A stretch of 13,708 bases of DNA from Acidimicrobiales bacterium (GCA_013003325.1 JABDJU010000185.1:1-13708), one strand, 5' to 3'; counted from the stretch's first letter, positions 1 through 9,490 are shown. Translations and numbers: made by a program. Notes: generated by a model not told the origin, from the sequence alone.

Positions 1-374
1 GGGTGACCCTCGCTGGTGACTACATAGCTCAAGTGGTGAGGGGTATGACCAGGTGTGTGAACCACCTCCACCCCCAATGTTCCCACCTCGAACCGGTCGC
101 CGTCGCTGGCGGCCACGTGGTCGAATCGCAACGGTTCTGCGTCGGCGTGGACATAGGCGGCGCCGGTGACCCGTACCAGCGTGAGACCGCCGCTCACGTA
201 GTCGTTGTGCACGTGAGTTTCCGCCACATGGGTGATCTGCACCCCAGCGTCGGCGGCGGCGGTTAGCACCCGGTCAATATCTCGTTGGGGGTCTACCACC
301 AGGGCCGAAGCGCCATCGTGGACGACGTAGGTGCGGTCGCCGAGGGACGGGGTGTCGATGGTGATGATCTGCAT
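1..374 (-). CDS. MBL-fold metallo-hydrolase, persulfide dioxygenase-like (partial, C-terminus beyond window)
   Basis: The first 124 residues of a metallo-beta-lactamase-fold protein are visible on the minus strand; the rest lies beyond base 1. The start MQIITIDTPSLGD leads into the metal-binding motif THVHNDYVSGG (H54, H56, D58) and then HTPGHTPHHLSYVV (H106, H110). An Asp-Tyr after the second His is typical of the MBL proteins that often carry a C-terminal rhodanese domain and act as sulfur or persulfide dioxygenases (ETHE1/CstB relatives), oxidising glutathione or CoA persulfide with non-haem iron. That assignment rests on motif style; the rhodanese part, if present, is out of view. The ATG is preceded by GGAAAGGG about 9 nt upstream and by a perfect TATAAT. 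A plain glyoxalase II-like hydrolase is the main alternative. Confidence 0.85.
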   Translation of the reverse strand, partial: MQIITIDTPSLGDRTYVVHDGASALVVDPQRDIDRVLTAAADAGVQITHVAETHVHNDYVSGGLTLVRVTGAAYVHADAEPLRFDHVAASDGDRFEVGTLGVEVVHTPGHTPHHLSYVVTSEGH

Positions 375-403
375 GCCGAATGACCCTTTCCGTTTGTACG
401 GAC

Positions 404-409
404 ATTATA
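404..409 (-). promoter_or_regulatory. Candidate -10 box TATAAT for the MBL-fold gene
   Basis: On the minus strand a perfect TATAAT lies about 29 nt before the MBL gene start. That would give a short leader containing the GGAAAGGG ribosome binding site. No convincing -35 box is seen at 16-18 nt spacing, so the call rests on the -10 box and its position in an otherwise GC-rich gap. Confidence 0.45.
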
Positions 410-494
410 GATCCATGCGGCCCGCAGTGCTGGGGACGGCTCGCTGGACGGGCAGTCGCACGCCAGTTTCAGCTGTTCTGGCGATACGGGTCGG

Positions 495-515
495 AAGTGT
501 TGGAGAGCAACACTT
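495..515 (+). repeat. Interspersed palindromic repeat, copy 1
   Basis: Perfect 8-bp inverted repeat with arms AAGTGTTG and CAACACTT around loop GAGAG. It can be extended by one G-T and one G-C pair to 493-517 and is followed by CGCCGC. It lies between the divergent MBL gene and the double-zincin gene, 121 nt from the nearer start. The same element recurs at 10255 and 11912, with half copies at 1744 and 13596. Confidence 0.8.
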
Positions 516-619
516 TCGCCGCACCTCGTCCGATCGTGACTCGCCGCCGCGTTGGCATTCCAGGGCAACAGCGGAGTCTCCTCAACGCAACCGAGATTTC
601 ACGTATCTAGCGACCGCCA

Positions 620-652
620 GATTCCTCCTTCTCCGTACACCGAGGAGGAATC
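620..652 (+). promoter_or_regulatory. Hairpin enclosing the ribosome binding site of the double-zincin gene
   Basis: GATTCCTCC (620-628) is the exact reverse complement of GGAGGAATC (644-652), separated by 15 nt. The right arm is the Shine-Dalgarno sequence itself and abuts the ATG at 653. The left arm mimics the anti-SD CCTCC of 16S rRNA. Folded mRNA would hide the ribosome binding site, as in RNA thermometers or translational switches. Pairing is read from sequence; regulation is inference. Confidence 0.55.
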
Positions 653-1738
653 ATGGCGGCAGCCGCCACACAACCAAAGCTTCGCTTTCGCCTTCGAGTG
701 GCAATGGTCGTCGTGCTGCTCTCGGTGGCCACTCCGCCCGGTCCGGCAGAGGCGGCTGTCGTCTCGCAGGAGAACTCGCTACGGCTGGAGACTGCTCTCG
801 GCCACTTCGCCAACGCCGGGCTCGCGTTGCCACCGGTGGACGTGCGGTTCTACGACGACACCGAGCCGTGCCAGGGCTACAGCGGCCTCTTCCAGTCGCA
901 ATATCAACCGGTCCGGGTGCTCATCTGCTCCGACCTGCCCTTCGTACTCCCTCACGAGCTCGCCCACGCATGGGCAGACGCGTACCTGTCGGACAGGGAG
1001 AAGGACGCGTTCGTTGAGTGGCTCGGATTGCCATCGTGGAACGACCACGCCGACGAGTGGGACCAGCGCGGCACCGAAATGGCGGCATTCACGATCCAAC
1101 AGAACCTGGTTCCCCGACAGGTGCCTCCAACAGACACCTGGCTGGAGCGGATCACCAACTACGAACTCCTGACCGGACGGCCGTCGCCGCTCCGCCAAGA
1201 ACTCGACGACCACACCGATGTCCCACCTGCACAGCCGCCGGTGCAGATGAACGATCTGCCACCCGAGCTCGGCGAACTGGTGACGTGGGCCATCGGGCTC
1301 TTCCGAGCCGCCGACCTCGAGCTACCGCCGCTCCGCTACCTCCACCACACCATCACCGAGCCATGCCACGGGACGATTGGAAGCCAGACTCACACCAACG
1401 GCATCAGCACCATCAATCTGTGCATGTCGGTCTACAACGGAGTCACCGAAGTGCTCGTCCTCCACGAAACCGCCCATGCGTGGGCTGCCCATTCCCTCGC
1501 CGAGGACCGTCAGGCAGCGTTCAAGGAACTCCGCGGGTGGGAGCACTGGCGCAACTACGAAGCGGCTTCCTGGCACGAGAACGGAACCGAACAGGTAGCT
1601 GAGTTCCTCGTGTGGGGACTGCTCGACCGCCCCTACTCGATGATCCGGATGTACCACTCCGGCTGTGACGAACTCGAACTCGGATTCGAACTGCTCACCG
1701 GGCGACCGCCGCTTCACGGATTCAGAGACAAGTGCTAG
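653..1738 (+). CDS. Secreted protein with two tandem HExxH putative zinc-peptidase domains
   Basis: A 361-residue protein with a Sec signal peptide: basic RFRLR, hydrophobic core near 17-27, likely cleavage after PAEA (~34). The mature part is two copies of one domain. Copy 1 (~44-180) has C73 (TEPC), C92, HELAHAW (H101, H105) and GTE (E142). Copy 2 (~205-355) has C238 (TEPC), C257, HETAHAW (H271, H275) and GTE (E313). Both end in ELLTGRP. The His pair plus a Glu 41-42 residues on fits gluzincin-type zinc ligands, and the paired Cys suggest a disulfide in each domain. Both active-site motifs are intact. I do not recognise a named family, so peptidase activity is inferred. The ATG follows GAGGAGG closely. 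The gene precedes the sigma factor on the same strand. Confidence 0.85.
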   Translation: MAAAATQPKLRFRLRVAMVVVLLSVATPPGPAEAAVVSQENSLRLETALGHFANAGLALPPVDVRFYDDTEPCQGYSGLFQSQYQPVRVLICSDLPFVLPHELAHAWADAYLSDREKDAFVEWLGLPSWNDHADEWDQRGTEMAAFTIQQNLVPRQVPPTDTWLERITNYELLTGRPSPLRQELDDHTDVPPAQPPVQMNDLPPELGELVTWAIGLFRAADLELPPLRYLHHTITEPCHGTIGSQTHTNGISTINLCMSVYNGVTEVLVLHETAHAWAAHSLAEDRQAAFKELRGWEHWRNYEAASWHENGTEQVAEFLVWGLLDRPYSMIRMYHSGCDELELGFELLTGRPPLHGFRDKC

Positions 1739-1743
1739 TCAAG

Positions 1744-1754
1744 AGTGTTGGAGA
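1744..1754 (+). repeat. Half copy of the interspersed palindromic repeat (left arm)
   Basis: AGTGTTGGAGA matches the left arm and loop of the full repeat exactly, then diverges (ATTCACGG). It starts 5 nt after the double-zincin stop codon. At 11 nt it could be chance, but its intergenic place and orientation agree with the other copies. Confidence 0.35.
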
Positions 1755-1873
1755 TTCACGGTTGAGTCGGCCCGTCTGCCAATTCCCTGTATCTTCGGCG
1801 GCCCGCCGACGTCTGTGGGGTGTGACCCACGATGTGCGAAACCCTGTTCATACCTCAAGTACCGTTGCTGGCG

Positions 1874-2440
1874 ATGGCCACCTACGATGACGCCACTTTC
1901 TCCGCCGCCAAGAACGGCGATGCAGAGGCGTGGCGCGTGATCGCCGAAGAGTACTCACCCATTGTGTGGTCGGTACTGCGGTCTCTCGGCGTACGTGAGC
2001 CTGACCGATCCGACATCTATCAAGCGGTCTTCCTCAAGTTGGTCCAGCACCTTGGCACGTTGCGAGAGCCCCGCGCCCTACCCGGTTGGTTGGTCACGGT
2101 CACCAGGAGAGAATGCATCGATCTGTTCCGCCGCCAGGAGCGGCAACCGACACCGTCGGAGGTGGTGGAGGACGCCGTCGCAGAGCAACCGGAGCCATCC
2201 GACATCGTGGTCGGCGGGGACGCTCGGCGAGCCGTGTTGGATGGCTTTCGCAAACTCACCGAACAATGCCAGCGGTTGCTGTCGTTGCTGATGGGGCCAG
2301 ACGAGATTTCCTACGCTGACGCGTCGGCGTTGCTCGGGATTCCCGTGGGATCGATCGGTCCCCAGCGCCAGCGTTGTCTCGAACGCCTCGCCGCGACTCG
2401 TGAAGTTGCTGCCCTCGGTCCAGACTGGGGGTCCTCATGA
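1874..2440 (+). CDS. ECF-type RNA polymerase sigma factor
   Basis: A small sigma-70 family protein with only regions 2 and 4. Region 2 spans roughly residues 15-90 (AEAWRVIAEEYSPIVW, then DIYQAVFLKL, PGWLVTVTRRECIDLFRR) and binds core polymerase and the -10 element. Region 4 is a helix-turn-helix near 128-175 (LTEQCQRLLSLL, then YADASALLGIPVGSIGPQR) for the -35 element. The GIPVGSIGP-x-R-x-RCL signature is typical of actinobacterial ECF factors found beside CHAT genes, by recollection. An in-frame ATG at 1832 would add 14 residues (MCETLFIPQVPLLA) that do not look like the family. Neither start has a strong SD, so the start is uncertain. The stop overlaps the next gene by ATGA, implying translational coupling. 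No membrane anti-sigma gene is adjacent. Confidence 0.88.
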   Translation: MATYDDATFSAAKNGDAEAWRVIAEEYSPIVWSVLRSLGVREPDRSDIYQAVFLKLVQHLGTLREPRALPGWLVTVTRRECIDLFRRQERQPTPSEVVEDAVAEQPEPSDIVVGGDARRAVLDGFRKLTEQCQRLLSLLMGPDEISYADASALLGIPVGSIGPQRQRCLERLAATREVAALGPDWGSS

Positions 2441-2880
2441 GCGATTACGAGTGGCTGGACGACGAACTGCGCGCTGCGCTGGCCGACGCCGATCCGGTTC
2501 CGCCGCATCTTCTCGATGCGACAATCGGGCTGGCGGACTGGATCGATCCTGATGCCAGCCTCGCAGAGTTGGTTGATCGGGAAGCGGTCGCGCTTCGCGA
2601 TCCCTCGGTTGCACAATTCGAATTCGAGTGGGACGACGCAGGTTTGACCGTTCAGCTGTCTGAACGAACCAGCGGCCTTCACGTCGTCGGACTCTTCTCG
2701 GATCGTTTCCCGGACACGGTGGAGATCGTTGGCCCCGAGCTCGATTCGCAGGAAGCCACAGTCGAACACGGGTCGTTTGACACCGACATCGCTGGCACCG
2801 GCGCCTTTGTCGTGCGGTTCGAAATGGCCGGAGCGCGCTTTGTCACGCCGTGGCTGCGGCCGAGGCGCGATAACACGTAA
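2437..2880 (+). CDS. Small cytosolic partner protein of the sigma factor (function unknown)
   Basis: A 147-residue soluble protein with no signal peptide or membrane segment. Its first codon overlaps the sigma stop (ATGA), so the two are almost surely co-translated. An acidic helical N-terminus (DDELRAALADADPVPPHLLDA) leads to a beta-rich part (FEFEWDDAGLTVQL, HVVGLFSD, TVEIVGPELD, GAFVVRFEM, RFVTPWL). This layout, an ADPVP segment followed by a strand-rich domain ending in a T-x-W motif, resembles the small protein often sitting between ECF sigma and CHAT genes in actinobacteria, as far as I recall. A role in controlling the sigma factor or sensing for the CHAT protein is plausible but inferred. 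The last 38 nt overlap the 3' end of the convergent CHAT gene. Confidence 0.8.
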   Translation: MSDYEWLDDELRAALADADPVPPHLLDATIGLADWIDPDASLAELVDREAVALRDPSVAQFEFEWDDAGLTVQLSERTSGLHVVGLFSDRFPDTVEIVGPELDSQEATVEHGSFDTDIAGTGAFVVRFEMAGARFVTPWLRPRRDNT

Positions 2881-5380
2881 ACGCACCCGCAATCGCGGGC
2901 GTTCCGCCTGCTCGGGCCGCCGAACGCGCATGGGCCAGAGCTTGTTCTGGCCTCAACCCATTTTCGAGCTCAGTGTGGAAGGTGTTCAGCAGCGAGCGCA
3001 CAGCCTCGTCGTCGGCTACGACGGTCGGGCTAGCGACAACCCACTCTGCGCCGGTGCCAAGGAAGCCTTCGGCGAATGAAGCCTGGGTCTGATACAGCTC
3101 TGAAGCTCGGGCGCCGAGGCACGCAGCAATCACGACACCGACCGGGGCGCGCTCCAACCGTGCGAGGTCGTAGAGAAACAAGCGCTCATCACCAACGCCG
3201 AGCCAACTGAACATCGGATTGTCCGGCTCGGCGCCCCCGTGTCCGCGCAGGTGCACGACGGCTGCCCCGTCGAGGGCACTCAGTATCGGCCCGATGCCGG
3301 GCTCGGGTCGTTCCCAGCCATGGGGCTCGGGTACTTCGCCGTCGACCGATGATTCCAGACCGTCGTCAACGATCAGCACTCGGGAGCGGCTGGTGTGCGT
3401 TGAGTAGTGTCTCCGTGCCCGGCGCGCCAGTGCAACCGAGAAGGCCTCGCTGGCCAGTCTTGGAAGTGTGCCAAACGGGAAGTGTCGGAGTTCTGGGTCG
3501 ATCACGATCGTGGTGATGGATACATCGTCGGCCCCGAAGAGAAGCTCTTCGCAGGCCACGGCGAGATCCTCGCATCGTCGCGCAACAGAATTGTTGGGCC
3601 GGGGGTCGGCCATCCATATCTGATGGGCTCGGTCCATAGCTGCGAAGAGGGCGCGATCGTACGGGACGATGCGCTGTCGAGTTCCCGATTCGTCGTTGCG
3701 GCAGATGACGAGGTTGTCGTCGCGCACAGAGATGTCGGTAGTACCGAGGGGAGCGATTACAGCGGTCGTCCCGGAACCGGGGCGAGCAGAGTCCTGTAGC
3801 GAGTGTTCCTCCAGGTCCCGCCGGATCTTGTTGAGCCGGGCCCGAGCGTCGTTGTCGTTGGGGTCCTGGCGGACTTCCTGATCACAGGCTCGATACTTGG
3901 CTAGCAGCCAGCCGGCACTGTCGGTTTGTGCCAAAGGCCAGTGGCTGATGGCAATCGAACGGAGCGAATCACTCCACTCGACGTATTCGTCGGGATTGTC
4001 GACGGTCAGTGCTTTGGCGGTGTCGACCAGGCGATGAAGCGAACCGATGTTGCCTCCGATGAATTCGAGCGATCCGGTCTCTCCCATAAATCGCTCGACT
4101 CTCGCCAGGGTCGCTGCGCACTTCGCTAACGCATCCTTGTTTAGTCGCCGAGCCGCCAGCGTCCGGGCTTGAATGCTGTCGAGATGAAAGCTCTCTTCGA
4201 TAGTGAGTTGGATGTCGGGCTGAAGGGCGAGGCACGCATCGACGGCTTCACTGTCATCGGAAGCCAGCGCTATCTCGGCTCGAGCCAATAGAAGCCTCAG
4301 GGCCGCTGCGGTATGACCCGCAGCGGCCAACCGTTGAATCTCCTGTTCAAGATCCTCGATCGCATCACCGCTCGCTCCCATCAGGACTACCTGAGCGAGG
4401 CCAGCCCAACCATCCCGCCCCTGGGCGTTCAGAATCTCGACTGCGGTTTGTGCGTACTCCGCTGCTAGTTCGGTTTGTCCAGCGCGGAACGCGGCTTCGC
4501 CGGCAAGTACAAGAGCCTCGGCCCGATCGGCCTCGAGGCCGAGCTCACCGAGCTGGTCGATGGTCTCGGCCAGCACATCGAGGGCTCGTCTGTTGAGCCC
4601 TGCCCGCATCAGTGTTTCCACCCGCGCGGTGGTGAACTGGACGCTCGGACTCCCGATAGCGGCAAGTCTTCGGTCGGCTTCGTCGTAGAGGGTGAGGGCT
4701 CGGGGCAGGTCACCGAGACAGCTCGTCGCCCAACCTCGGTTGTGGATGGTTCTCGCAACCCACATCTCCTGGTCAGCTCGCTCGTAGGCCGATTGGGAGA
4801 GCGCCAACTCGTCCAGCGCGCTCGAGATCTCGCCGTCGTAAGCCAGGAGAATTCCAAGGTTGCCGTGCAGGTGGCCCTGGCCGAGGTCATCGCCGGCGGC
4901 GATGAAGTGATCGAGCGCATCCCGATAGCCCAACTTCGCACCTGCGGAATCACCAGACCGCTGCAAAATCCCGGCGCGCTGATGTGCAGCCCGACCGTAC
5001 AGCTCGCTGTCTACTCGCTCGAGGAGAGCGTCCATCCGATCAAGCGCAACGTTGAAGTCACCGCCCATTGCCTCCGCTGCTGCGAGCGACAACTCGACCC
5101 GATCGAGAATGTCCGGCTCCCCTGCGGCCTGTTGGGTGGTGTCTGTGAGCACCGACAGCGCCTCAGAAATATTTCCTTGGTTGCGGTGGGCCAAACCCAG
5201 GGCGAGTTGTATCAGGAGGCGCGACCGGCCCGTCGCCCCATCCAGTGCGTCTGCCGCTTCCGCGATCGCTCGCTGGGGTTCGCTGCCGGCGAGGTCGATC
5301 AAGCCTTCGGCGACTTCTTCGCTCTTGCCCATGACCTCTTGTATCACGCCGCTTGTTTCCGCTGCAGCCCACGATGCCAA
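2843..5380 (-). CDS. TPR-CHAT domain protein (putative caspase-like cysteine protease)
   Basis: Up to 845 residues, cytosolic by appearance. The N-terminal two thirds (~54-500) are helical TPR-like repeats, for example 131-165, 169-203, 208-242, 250-281 and 286-320. The C-terminal CHAT domain (~600-840) has the catalytic pair: His in VVHLRGHGG (H714) and Cys in VVIAACLGAR (C754), followed by SFAEGFLGTGAEWVVAS and EQALAHARSAAR, all usual CHAT landmarks. CHAT proteins are clan CD peptidases related to caspases and separase. TPRs usually bind a regulator or substrate. The ORF opens with TTG at 5380; GTG at 5347 and ATG at 5332 are alternatives, and none has an ideal SD. The gene is convergent with the sigma/partner pair and divergent from the subtilase gene, with a palindrome in the shared promoter region. 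Protease activity is predicted, not shown. Confidence 0.88.
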   Translation of the reverse strand: MASWAAAETSGVIQEVMGKSEEVAEGLIDLAGSEPQRAIAEAADALDGATGRSRLLIQLALGLAHRNQGNISEALSVLTDTTQQAAGEPDILDRVELSLAAAEAMGGDFNVALDRMDALLERVDSELYGRAAHQRAGILQRSGDSAGAKLGYRDALDHFIAAGDDLGQGHLHGNLGILLAYDGEISSALDELALSQSAYERADQEMWVARTIHNRGWATSCLGDLPRALTLYDEADRRLAAIGSPSVQFTTARVETLMRAGLNRRALDVLAETIDQLGELGLEADRAEALVLAGEAAFRAGQTELAAEYAQTAVEILNAQGRDGWAGLAQVVLMGASGDAIEDLEQEIQRLAAAGHTAAALRLLLARAEIALASDDSEAVDACLALQPDIQLTIEESFHLDSIQARTLAARRLNKDALAKCAATLARVERFMGETGSLEFIGGNIGSLHRLVDTAKALTVDNPDEYVEWSDSLRSIAISHWPLAQTDSAGWLLAKYRACDQEVRQDPNDNDARARLNKIRRDLEEHSLQDSARPGSGTTAVIAPLGTTDISVRDDNLVICRNDESGTRQRIVPYDRALFAAMDRAHQIWMADPRPNNSVARRCEDLAVACEELLFGADDVSITTIVIDPELRHFPFGTLPRLASEAFSVALARRARRHYSTHTSRSRVLIVDDGLESSVDGEVPEPHGWERPEPGIGPILSALDGAAVVHLRGHGGAEPDNPMFSWLGVGDERLFLYDLARLERAPVGVVIAACLGARASELYQTQASFAEGFLGTGAEWVVASPTVVADDEAVRSLLNTFHTELENGLRPEQALAHARSAARAGGTPAIAGAFTCYRASAAATA

Positions 5381-5414
5381 CGCGAGTGCTCTGACCAGGG
5401 TTTACTGACGAGTG

Positions 5415-5429
5415 TCGGCAGAATGCCGA
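5415..5429. promoter_or_regulatory. Candidate operator palindrome between CHAT and subtilase genes
   Basis: TCGGCA and TGCCGA form a perfect 6-bp inverted repeat around GAA. It sits in the divergent intergenic region, 35 nt before the TTG start of the CHAT ORF and 134 nt before the subtilase start. Position and symmetry suit a dimeric regulator, but 6-bp arms occur by chance in GC-rich DNA. Confidence 0.3.
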
Positions 5430-5562
5430 AGCCCGTAGCCAACGTAGCTGTGAGCCCTTGCGCCAGAAATCGCTTTTGAGATCTGCCAACTCGGCGTAGT
5501 TTCAGTATCAGAGGAGACGTCCACGGCGTCGGTGAGGCATGGAGACAGATTGGAGACATGCA

Positions 5563-7068
5563 ATGAAGACGACACGCCCCTTAGTCGCACTCTTCGCCGC
5601 TCTGCTGCTGGTGGTAGCCGCATGCGGGAGCGCCGCCGACGAAGCTGACGATTCCGATGGCACCGCGCCCACGACGGAAGCAACAACAACGACGGAAACA
5701 ACAACCACAACAACAACCGAGGCAACAACCACGACGGAAGCAACCACAACAACACAGCCGGCGGTCGCTCCGCACGAAGCCCCGCTCGACACTGTGAAGA
5801 TCGCTACCTACGCCGAGTTGACACCCACCCAAGCAGATGTCCATTGGCGACAACGGATGAGTTGGGCTGATGACGAACGCAACGTCGCGTGTGCCTGGAT
5901 CGACGAAGAAAGGGAGCTTCCCATGGCGTGGATTCGGCCAGGCGACGTCGAGATAAACACCTATCTCAAGGGCGTCGTCAATGAGTTTGTCGCAGAAGGA
6001 ACCGTCAGCCTCGACTACGTCTTGCCTCCATCGATGTCCTACGGGTTCTTCCCGGCCGACGACCCTACGGCGGCCAGTGGCGTTCCCGACGAGAGGATCG
6101 GAGCAGACGGAGCGGGAGAAGGTACGCGTATCGTCATTGCAGATACCGGCTTCGTCCCGGCGCCCCCTGACGTCACCTCGATCACCCGGGCAAACAAAGC
6201 TCTCGAGAACATGAACCAGCTCGGAAGCCCGGATCAGCTGCCCGCGTCGACCCGCAGGAGCGACCACGCCCACGGTCTCATGGTCGGCTCGGTTGCCGCC
6301 ATGAGGGCTCCGAGGGCCCGGGTTGATCTCCTCAACGTCGGTGAGGCCCAAACAGACAAGGACATCCCGGGGATCATCACCTCGACATCGTTCAAGGCCG
6401 CATTGGACAGGCTCGATGTTTCGGGCGACACCGTTCTGAACATGAGCTTCGGGAGCTACCTGTGCGACTTCGACGCGTTGGCACTCGAATACGAAGAGTT
6501 CGGGACGTTCTTCGCGACCGCCGGTGTCTCGGCCGATGATCTCGCGGAAGCCACGGTCGCCGACCTCAGGCAAGCAATCAACCAGAAAGAGGTGACAGTC
6601 GCTGTGGCCGCGGCCGGCAACTTCGGCCTCAATCGACGTTTCTATCCTGCGGCATTCGACAATGTCCTGGCAGTGGGAGCGATCGACGACACCGTCCCAA
6701 ACGAAGCGGACTGCATAGACGAACAGAACGGACCCTTCGTGTGGTCGGTCGAAGCCGGCGAGAATGATCCGGAAGTCTGCAAGCCGAAGGAAAAGGACAA
6801 TCGATCAACCTTCAGCAACCACGACGACAACGTTGACCCGTGGATCGATGTCGCCGCTCCTGGTACTGACATCGTGGTTGCCTACCCCACCGCTCTCGAG
6901 TTCGAGTACTACACGGGTGTTGTTGACAACCCTGGACCACTGGCCAGAATCTCGGGCACCTCGTTCGCCGCTCCCTACGTGTCGGCTCTCCTTGCCGAGT
7001 GTCTGTCCGGCTCGGACGCAGACACGTGTACCGCAGAGATTCAAGGCACCTTGGCCGTCCCCCGCTAG
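5563..7068 (+). CDS. Subtilisin-like (S8) serine peptidase lipoprotein
   Basis: A 501-residue predicted surface lipoprotein. MKTTRPLVALFAALLLVVAAC is a lipoprotein signal with Cys21 as the lipidated residue. A Thr-rich linker (~38-66, runs of TTTT with Glu and Ala) holds the enzyme off the membrane. A region of about 120 residues (~70-185) precedes the catalytic domain and could act as prodomain or inhibitor. The S8 triad is complete: D194 (IVIADTGF), H237 (DHAHGLMVG), S467 (ISGTSFAAPYVSALL), with oxyanion Asn353 (AAAGNFG). The start at 5563 is chosen over the in-frame ATG at 5539 because TGGAGA lies 7 nt upstream and the signal peptide begins there. It is divergent from the TPR-CHAT gene. 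Substrate unknown; it acts outside the membrane, whereas CHAT acts inside. Confidence 0.92.
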   Translation: MKTTRPLVALFAALLLVVAACGSAADEADDSDGTAPTTEATTTTETTTTTTTEATTTTEATTTTQPAVAPHEAPLDTVKIATYAELTPTQADVHWRQRMSWADDERNVACAWIDEERELPMAWIRPGDVEINTYLKGVVNEFVAEGTVSLDYVLPPSMSYGFFPADDPTAASGVPDERIGADGAGEGTRIVIADTGFVPAPPDVTSITRANKALENMNQLGSPDQLPASTRRSDHAHGLMVGSVAAMRAPRARVDLLNVGEAQTDKDIPGIITSTSFKAALDRLDVSGDTVLNMSFGSYLCDFDALALEYEEFGTFFATAGVSADDLAEATVADLRQAINQKEVTVAVAAAGNFGLNRRFYPAAFDNVLAVGAIDDTVPNEADCIDEQNGPFVWSVEAGENDPEVCKPKEKDNRSTFSNHDDNVDPWIDVAAPGTDIVVAYPTALEFEYYTGVVDNPGPLARISGTSFAAPYVSALLAECLSGSDADTCTAEIQGTLAVPR

Positions 7069-7121
7069 TTCGGGACTACAACACCCTAGATCGCTCCAAA
7101 GCTCGCCTTGGCGGATGAGCG

Positions 7122-7316
7122 ATGACCGGCCAGACACCGAGACCAACGTCCCGCGCTGTTCGATACAACGAAGCTCCGAAGCCGGCAAACTGCTTGGCCA
7201 GCGGGGTCGCAGCAAAGACCGACTGCCTCCTAGAGCGCCAACGTCGATGCGGAGGGACGGTTCGGGATCATCTTCACTTCGAGCTGCGAATAGCCAGCCG
7301 CTACGTCAGGTTGTGA
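7122..7316 (+). pseudogene. Possible remnant of an M23 (LytM) peptidase
   Basis: The 267-nt gap after the subtilase holds no convincing gene. One short frame (64 codons from an ATG at 7122) contains HLHFELR at 7269-7289. H-L-H-F-E-x-R is the hallmark metal-ligand segment of LytM/M23 peptidoglycan endopeptidases. The residues before it do not look like the rest of the domain (no earlier H-x-x-x-D motif), so if related it is a decayed C-terminal stub. A chance match is possible. Confidence 0.25.
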
Positions 7317-7335
7317 CAGGATTGGGAGCCGTCGG

Positions 7336-9441
<2,106 letters not shown>

Positions 9442-9490
9442 TGTGGGTGACTCCATGCTCGGTCTATGAGCTCGGGGTTGAGGCGTATGG

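Noticed and set aside
331..1017. 228-codon plus frame crossing the gap into the double-zincin gene
   Set aside because: Arg-rich shadow in a different frame from the HExxH protein, without SD or signal peptide.
2880..2902. Hairpin (CCCGC / GCGGG) just after the partner gene as a terminator
   Set aside because: It has only 5 bp plus a mismatch, no T-run, and lies within CHAT coding sequence.
4475..5479. 334-codon plus-strand frame over the TPR region
   Set aside because: It lies antisense to clear TPR repeats, has no SD and no recognisable motif.
5581..6573. 330-codon minus frame over the subtilase gene
   Set aside because: Antisense to the lipobox, Thr-rich linker and S8 triad; the Cys/Arg-rich translation is the complement of the Thr repeat.
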